DNA from: DASTPP01 sp035762175
GTDB taxonomy: Bacteria > Myxococcota_A > Polyangia > Polyangiales > Polyangiaceae
Assembly (NCBI GenBank): GCA_035762175.1
Contig: DASTPP010000260.1
Coordinates: forward strand, 1 to 20,637
Direction of reading: 5' to 3'
Length of the DNA stretch: 20,637 nucleotides
In this document: in pieces, positions 20,495 through 20,637 of the stretch
How positions within the stretch are numbered: position 1 is the stretch's first letter
Layout: every line of letters begins with the position of its first letter
Notes under the pieces: model-generated
Told to the model about the DNA's origin: nothing
The model's database searches: none
What the model saw: only the letters and a program-made list of their open reading frames with translations
Position numbers and translations under genes: made by a program

Positions 20495-20637
20495 TTAGAG
20501 CCGGTTGAGGTACGCGATGAGGCCGTCGAACTCGGCCGTCGGGACGGTCGGCGTGTTCGTGACGGTGAACAGCAGGTTGTAGTGGTTGAGCACGTCCAGC
20601 AGCGTCGCCGCGCTGTTGTCGTGGAAGTAGGGCGCCG
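20495..20637 (-). CDS. Cytochrome c peroxidase-like protein, C-terminal part (cut by window edge)
   Basis: The last 47 codons are visible, ending at TAA 20497-20495. APYFHDNSAATLLDVLNHYN is the characteristic end of di-haem cytochrome c peroxidase/MauG-like and related cytochrome c domains (PYFHDGSAxTLxDVVxHYN), and the final EFDGLIAYLNRL matches their closing helix. The haem CxxCH motifs lie outside the window. Such proteins are periplasmic and use or move electrons to peroxides or other acceptors. The subfamily cannot be decided from this piece. Confidence 0.85.
   Translation of the reverse strand, partial: APYFHDNSAATLLDVLNHYNLLFTVTNTPTVPTAEFDGLIAYLNRL

Overview
The window is very GC-rich DNA with the strong G/C third-position preference, long open antisense frames and Asp-run/Gly-repeat lipoprotein style seen in myxobacteria (Myxococcota, probably Polyangia). 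This assignment is an inference from composition and gene content: the carotenoid end-group genes crtD and crtC, the lipoprotein with LGAC followed by six Asp, and leaderless-looking starts. No rRNA, tRNA, CRISPR array, integrase or transposase gene was seen.

Left part (1-4208): a tightly packed minus-strand operon crtD > crtC > glycosyltransferase. It fits the terminal steps of myxobacterial carotenoid glucosides: 1,2-hydration of the psi end by CrtC, 3,4-desaturation by CrtD and glycosylation of the tertiary hydroxyl. Two oddities stand out. The conserved CrtC start lies in the -1 frame inside the crtD tail and has no normal start codon. The glycosyltransferase runs without a stop into a YtfJ-like thioredoxin-fold domain.

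Envelope polysaccharide part (4346-11282): on the minus strand a UDP-glucuronate 4-epimerase-like gene is coupled by ATGA to an L,D-transpeptidase lipoprotein. Divergently on the plus strand lie rfbB (dTDP-glucose 4,6-dehydratase), a family 4 glycosyltransferase and a WecA/TagO-type sugar-phosphate transferase with a long extra cytoplasmic C-terminus. Together they supply sugar nucleotides, start a lipid-linked glycan and extend it.

RNA/housekeeping part (11247-14353, minus strand): a PolB-like 3'-5' exonuclease (PF10108 type), a long repeat-rich gap, then rbfA overlapping rtcB by ATGA. The gap holds a tandem repeat array, a strong Shine-Dalgarno with an unexplained ORF, and a 165-bp inverted repeat resembling paired REP units in the rbfA leader. 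rtcB overlaps the wecA-like gene tail to tail around a perfect hairpin.

Right part (14354-20637): a C-rich repeat tract, a FrnE/DsbA-like oxidoreductase, a divergent membrane acyltransferase of the HGSNAT/DUF1624 type, a repeat-rich stretch with a decayed reading frame, a Cys/Gly-rich lipoprotein, a Nu-class glutathione transferase and the tail of a cytochrome c peroxidase-like gene. Two small inverted-repeat elements (19995-20099 and 20201-20306) lie in the last long gap; the second folds on paper into a cloverleaf. Start choices and names come from reading the sequence only; no database search was possible.
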